This document shows, one piece after another, positions 59,551 through 64,000 of a DNA stretch of 64,000 nt. Made by a program: the position numbers and the translations under genes. The stretch covers positions 1 through 64,000 of the forward strand of contig JAYWVB010000055.1 in assembly GCA_039881045.1 (NCBI GenBank). Direction: 5' to 3'. The first letter of the stretch is position 1; each line of letters starts with the position of its first letter. The notes under the pieces are model-generated. The model did not search any database, was not told where the DNA came from, and saw only the letters and a list, made by a program, of their open reading frames with translations. Source of the stretch: Chaetomium olivaceum. Lineage: Eukaryota > Ascomycota > Sordariomycetes > Sordariales > Chaetomiaceae.

Positions 59551-60672
59551 TCATACGTCATCCATCTGTCCCGCCGGTTGTGCCTCGTCGTCGTCGTCGT
59601 TGTAGCTCCCCACCGACGAGAGGGCGTCGTCGTCTTCGCTCTCGGCGCCGGCCTCGTCCGCCGCGTTCTTAGTCGCGTACCTGGAAACGTAGTCTGTTCC
59701 CCACATGTGTCATTAGTGTTGCCCCTCACCACCATTCACAGCCCAGAAGGGATAAACCCACCCTTGACCTTGGCCTCGTACGTCGTAGGGTCCCGAAGCA
59801 GCAAGGCGGCCGCCTCGCCGTTGAGCGGGTCGGACGGGTTCGGGTAGCGGAGGAGCTGCGGCAGGAAGACCTCGAAGATGTTGATCATATCGAACATGGG
59901 CGACCACGTCTGGTTGATGACGTCCAGGCAAACAGATCCGGACCTGTCGTTCAAAGAGTTAACCTTCCCTTCCGCTCGTATCGTAAACCCCTCGCCCGCG
60001 TCCACGGAATGCAACAGGGGGGGCGATCATATCCCCGGCTTTCCCTCTTAATATTTCCCTACTTACAGTTCGTCGATGTTCGGGTGGAAAATCCTGTTCA
60101 CGAAACCAATGCTAGGCGACTTATACGGGTACTGGTCCGGCAGTTCGACGTGGACCTTCCACACCCCGCCTTCGAACGGAGCTATGTTGGGAACCATATG
60201 TCAGCGTATGGTTCATAAAATCGACGGCCGTGCGTGCCGGGGCGGTATGGGAGGTATGACGGACTTTCCGAGGGACCCTTGAACTTAACATAGAACTCCT
60301 GCCTGCGTCATGTGCTTTGGGGTCAGTGCTTGCTGGCCTTGTCGGGCGAGCAGCAGCCATGCGTCGGACTTACACTGGAGAATAACATTCAAGTTAGCGG
60401 GCCGCTTGAAGTCACATGGCGGAGAGGTAGGGAAGAGGCCGGCGACAGGAGAACATACTGTTGTCGTGAACCAGGGTCACTTCGTAATCGCTCATGAGCC
60501 TGCACTGTGGTCAGCGCTCGGCCATTTCGGGATATTGTAATATTGTACGCGGAAGCATACATCTTCATGACCTAGATTTGCCCAGTGAGTCGGTATCCAA
60601 CATTGGGCGCTGTAGCCGCCCTGTGACCAGCCAACTTACATCAGTCTCAATACGGCGACGGGGGGAAGCCAT
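59551..60672 (-). CDS. ubc8: Ubiquitin-conjugating enzyme E2 Ubc8 (UBE2H) with micro-exons
   Basis: Exons (5'->3') are 60672-60640, 60571-60561 (11 nt), 60499-60459, 60374 (1 nt), 60302-60265, 60181-60067, 59943-59762 and 59693-59551. They total 564 nt and 187 aa, in phase throughout. Family sequence is MASPRRRIETDVMKM, LMSDYEVTLVHDN, MQEFYVKFKGPSE, TPFEGGVWKVHVELPDQYPY, FHPNIDELSGSVCLDVINQ (catalytic Cys in VCLDV), and YPNPSDPLNGEAAALLL. An acidic tail DDDDEAQPAGQMDDV closes it. Ubc8 is the E2 of the GID/CTLH ligase that degrades gluconeogenic enzymes. The single-base exon supplies the middle base of the Met in the DN-M-QEF motif conserved from yeast. Introns are 61-123 nt, mostly GTAAGT/GTATGT; intron 5 uses GTCCGT. 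Divergent from panB. Confidence 0.88.
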
Positions 60673-62415
60673 TTTGGGGGGTTGATCTGGGGTATTGTTG
60701 CGGATTTCTTCTTTGCGGCGAGTTCCAAAATCTGAGTTGTCGAGATTGGTAGCAAACGGATGTATGTTGTAGGGTAGATGTGGCAGTTTGGGAAGAGCGG
60801 TTTGCGGCGGCGGTGGCGGATACAGTTGAACGCGGAAGGTCGGAAGTGGGGAACGAGGAAGCCGTTATTGGGATACCGGCTACGTTAATGACCAGATGAG
60901 GGGTTGATCAGTTGACTCAGATGTCGTGTCCCAAACTGGTACCTGATTCTCGACGTTTGTGCCTTAATCTGCAGCTGAGAATCTGGTAGGTTCCAAGCAA
61001 ATTTTGAAGGAGCAAATAAAGGATGCAGACCGCAATTAGCCTTATGCACAAAATATCAGGACTGGTTGGGCCTCGAAGTGGGCGGAAGGGATGGATCTTG
61101 AAATGGTGGGCTGCCAACCGTTTGGTCAATGAGGAAAGCCGTAGTCACCAGTGGCAAGATCCACTGACTACCTAGGTACCTCAATTAATTGAGTTCCATA
61201 CCAACCAAGCAGGTCACGGCAGTCTCGACAAAGACAGCTTTGCACCCTGTGTGTTTCGAATTGATCCACGGGGTTGATGCAGCCTGCACATGATCCAATA
61301 GGTAGTCTCTAAGAAATCACCCTCACGCTTTCAGACATAAACTCACAATGCTCGGGCATGTTGCAGTTGCTAACACCAGTTAAAGGTCCAGGGTTATTTT
61401 ACCCCCACCTGCCTGAGGCGGTGACCCTGTGACGCAATACCCTTGCAGGGGCCCGCAACCTTCTTTGTGCAGTTCAAACTCACCGCTTACTCATGGTTGG
61501 TCCCTGAGAAGGCCAAAACCTGAGCCTGAGGAGTGTGGTGTAACCAACACGTCGGGACACGAGCATAGGAAGTAGAAATACTTTAAGGTAGCTATATATA
61601 ACTACCGTTCACTGCAGAATATCTCCGGGCATCGCTTGACATAATCTTCCAAACGGAGCAATCCATGATACACGGTGGGAAGCATACATACGAGCGTGGC
61701 TACGGAAGAGCTGGAACAGTGAATTCCCCTTTCTTGAAGTGTGTGGTGCTCTCGCATCATTGCTCATGTGAGTGGATGGCGGGGCAAAATAACCTGATGC
61801 GGGCATTTTAATCAACTCTTTCCTCCCACTGCCTGTCATGGCGGCGGTCGGCTGAGGCTGGCTCACACAATGTTCGTACCTGCAATTTCAAAAAACCCCC
61901 GATGATGTTTAATCTCGTAGCCTCACTGTTTACACACTAGCTGCTCTTCCCCACAATGCAGCAAGTCTCGACTTTGAACCATTTCAAGAACTGTCAGAAC
62001 AACCTGGAAAGTCCGAATACCTCGGTCCCCAGCCAAAGCCCCATGTTCCAAAGGGTATCAGCCAATCAGGCCTTCCCATTTTACATGGGGCTGAACTCAG
62101 CACCAATCCGATCAGCCGAACCCCAACCCGCTGCAACCGTTTCCAGCAAAGAAAGATGACCACAACTCCAGCCAGTCCCTCAGAGATAATACTCAATTGT
62201 ACGCAGCAAAAACTATCATGACTCGGTGAATAAAACTCGCAAAAAACCACCACAACCATTAGATTTCTGTCATTCCCTTTTAACTCTTTTGCAAGCGCAA
62301 GCGTTCTCAATTCTACAACGACCAACCCCAGCTTTTTTTCAGCACGTTTTACTGTGCATAAATACCCCTGCAGCGAACATCTTTCAACAATACACAAGAC
62401 ACAAGACAAGTACCC
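60673..62415. other. Shared upstream region of ubc8 and panB
   Basis: About 1.7 kb with no supported ORF or RNA gene on either strand. Confidence 0.5.
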
Positions 62416-63510
62416 ATGTACCTCCCCTCCGTCGCACGGTCGCTGGCCAGGGGCACGCGACCGTCCCAACTCGCCGCTCTCACCCCTTTCCTACCACTTT
62501 TTTCGTCAACACAACAACGAGCACAGGCCAGATGGAGCTCACACTCCCCCATGGGCACGCCGCCGGCCAACCCCAGGAAGCAGGTCACCATCCCTACCCT
62601 GAAAAAGATGCACGGGAGGGGTGAGCCCATCACCATGATCACGGCCCACGACTTCCCCAGCGCCCACGTCGCCGACGCCGCGGGGGTGGACGTCATCTTG
62701 GTTGGCGACAGCCTGGCCATGGTTGCTCTGGGGATGGAGGATACAAGTGAAGTCGTGCTGGAGGAGATGCTGCTGCACTGTCGGTCCGTGGCACGTGCCA
62801 CCAAGGCTGCGTTCACGGTATGACTTATTTTCCCCTATCTCTCTTTTCCTTCGTTTGCCAACCAGTCTTCCCTTATTTAGATTGGCGACCTTCCCATGGG
62901 TTCGTATGAGGTCTCGCCAACCCAAGCGCTTGAGACAGCGATCCGCTTCAAGAAGGACGGTCGTATGCAGGGTGTCAAACTAGAGGGCGGCCAGGAGATG
63001 GTGCCCACGATCGAGAAGATCGTCGGCGTCGGCATTCCCGTCCTTGGCCATATCGGTTTAGCACCGCAGAGGCAGCACATGTTCGGGGGCTTTCGTGTTC
63101 AGGGCAGAACGAAGGCCGGTGCGGAGAAGATCCTCGAGGACGCGCTCGCGCTTCAAGAAGCCGGCTGCTTCGCGCTCGTCATAGAAGCCGTTCCCGCCGA
63201 GGTTGCCACTCTCATCACCGAGAAGCTATCGATCCCCACCATCGGGATAGGCGCCGGGAACGGTTGCTCGGGCCAGGTGTTGGTGCAGGTCGACATGACG
63301 GGTAACTTCCCGCCCGGCAGGCGCATTCCCAAGTTCGTCAAGCAGTACGGCAACGTCTGGGCCGAGAGTTTCCGGGCCATCGAGGCGTACCGGGACGAGG
63401 TGAAGAGCCGGCAATACCCTGCTCCCGAACACACGTACGACATGCCCAAGCACGAATTTGAGAGTTTCGTCGAGGCGACCAGGGGTGTTGAGACGACCAA
63501 GGGTGTGTAA
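62416..63510 (+). CDS. panB: Ketopantoate hydroxymethyltransferase (panB/ECM31)
   Basis: Exons 62416-62817 and 62881-63510, 343 aa. Catalyses the first committed step of pantothenate (CoA) synthesis: alpha-ketoisovalerate plus methylene-THF to ketopantoate. The N-terminal ~45 residues are basic and Ser/Ala-rich (YLPSVARSLARGTR), a likely mitochondrial presequence. TIM-barrel motifs are ITMITAHDFPSAHVADAAGV, DVILVGDSLAMVALGM, GDLPMGSYEVSP, MQGVKLEGGQEM, VLGHIGLAPQ, FALVIEAVPAEVA, and SIPTIGIGAGNGCSGQVLV. Metal ligands are expected at the Asp of the GDS motif and the Glu/Asp of KLEGG/GD. The intron starts GTATGA and ends ATTTAG in phase 0. Full-length, no defects. Confidence 0.95.
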
Positions 63511-63718
63511 GCACGCAAGCACGCATGCATTCGGTGTTGCATTTTCGGGCGCATATCATGTTTGAGTTAAGCGTTGTGTAGACGGAGCATGTTGGCGGCA
63601 TTTTGATAGCGTACTGGCGAATACCATCTGTTGATAGCCAACTCTGTAGCGGTTTGCTTTTGGAATCGGTGTCCCTGCGATTCAGTCTAGCCATTAATGG
63701 AGCAGCAATCCCCACCTC

Positions 63719-64000
63719 CTACCCAAACGCCGGCGTCACCGAGTACGAGACGTTGAGGTGATCGCTGGAGTCTTTAAAACACTGTAAAAAAAGGTCAGCA
63801 ACAAATCCACCAACCTGCAAGAAGAGGTCGTCGAGGGGACACCAACCCTCCACAAGTTCCCCACCACCTCATCCAGCGCCGGCGCAAACGTGCTGTTGAT
63901 GTACAGAAACACGCTCTCCGTCTCGGCCACCTTGAGCATCTTGCGCAGGTACGCCACCACCGACTCGAACTTGTGCGTGCTCGCCACCTTGACCAGGTCC
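63719..64000 (-). CDS. atg12: Autophagy ubiquitin-like protein ATG12, 3' part (truncated by window)
   Basis: Exons 64000-63847 (partial) and 63781-63719; intron GTTGGT...TTTACAG. Reads FESVVAYLRKMLKV, ETESVFLYINSTFAPALDEV, GNLWRCFKDSSDHLNVSYSV and TPAFG-stop. The C-terminal Gly after Phe is the residue conjugated to Atg5 by Atg7/Atg10. The NLWR/CFK junction is created by splicing. The N-terminal part lies beyond base 64000. Confidence 0.93.

Overview
The window looks like nuclear DNA of a filamentous ascomycete, most likely a Sordariomycete and perhaps Chaetomiaceae. The grounds are GC-rich third codon positions, many 50-160 nt spliceosomal introns with GCTAAC-like branch sites, a velvet regulator, an AA9 LPMO, a CFEM/Pth11-type receptor and NACHT-ankyrin debris. 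The lineage is inferred from gene content and not tested by any search.

Layout. 1-2.5 kb: broken NACHT-ankyrin gene entering from the left. 4.3-6.2 kb (-): unknown low-complexity protein with one in-frame TAA. 8.2-9.8 kb (+): GPI mannosyltransferase 2 (PIG-V/Gpi18), convergent with a fungal multi-pass membrane protein (10.0-11.1, -). 11.7-14.2 kb (-): YTH-domain RNA reader. 17.4-18.4 kb (+): AA9 LPMO. 19.4-21.3 kb (-): CFEM-Pth11 receptor. 22.4-24.1 kb (+): P450. 25.1-25.9 kb (+): relic resembling the C-terminus of a large chitinase. 26.9-28.5 kb (+): membrane protein with several frame breaks. A duplicated ~150-180 bp segment lies upstream of each of these last two. 28.5-44.2 kb: about 15.7 kb with no recognisable gene. 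44.2-45.6 kb (+): VosA-like velvet factor. 47.1-48.4 kb (-): GH43. 49.1-51.5 kb (-): Artemis/SNM1-type nuclease, divergent from a second P450 (52.4-54.2, +). 54.5-56.9 kb (-): two-domain GH43, divergent from the splicing factor Saf4/CCDC130 (57.8-59.0, +). 59.6-60.7 kb (-): ubiquitin E2 Ubc8, divergent from panB (62.4-63.5, +). 63.7-64.0 kb (-): 3' end of ATG12, running off the window.

Most genes are unrelated housekeeping, secreted carbohydrate-active or signalling genes. There is no biosynthetic cluster and no sign of a virus or intact transposon.

Two observations stand out. First, the Ubc8 gene can only be spliced into its conserved protein by using an 11-nt exon and a single-nucleotide exon (base 60374), each flanked by consensus introns. 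Second, many conserved genes carry isolated 1-2 nt frame slips, often missing bases in G/C runs, which suggests consensus-sequence errors rather than true gene death in most cases. Coordinates of spliced genes are outer limits; exons are given in the evidence.
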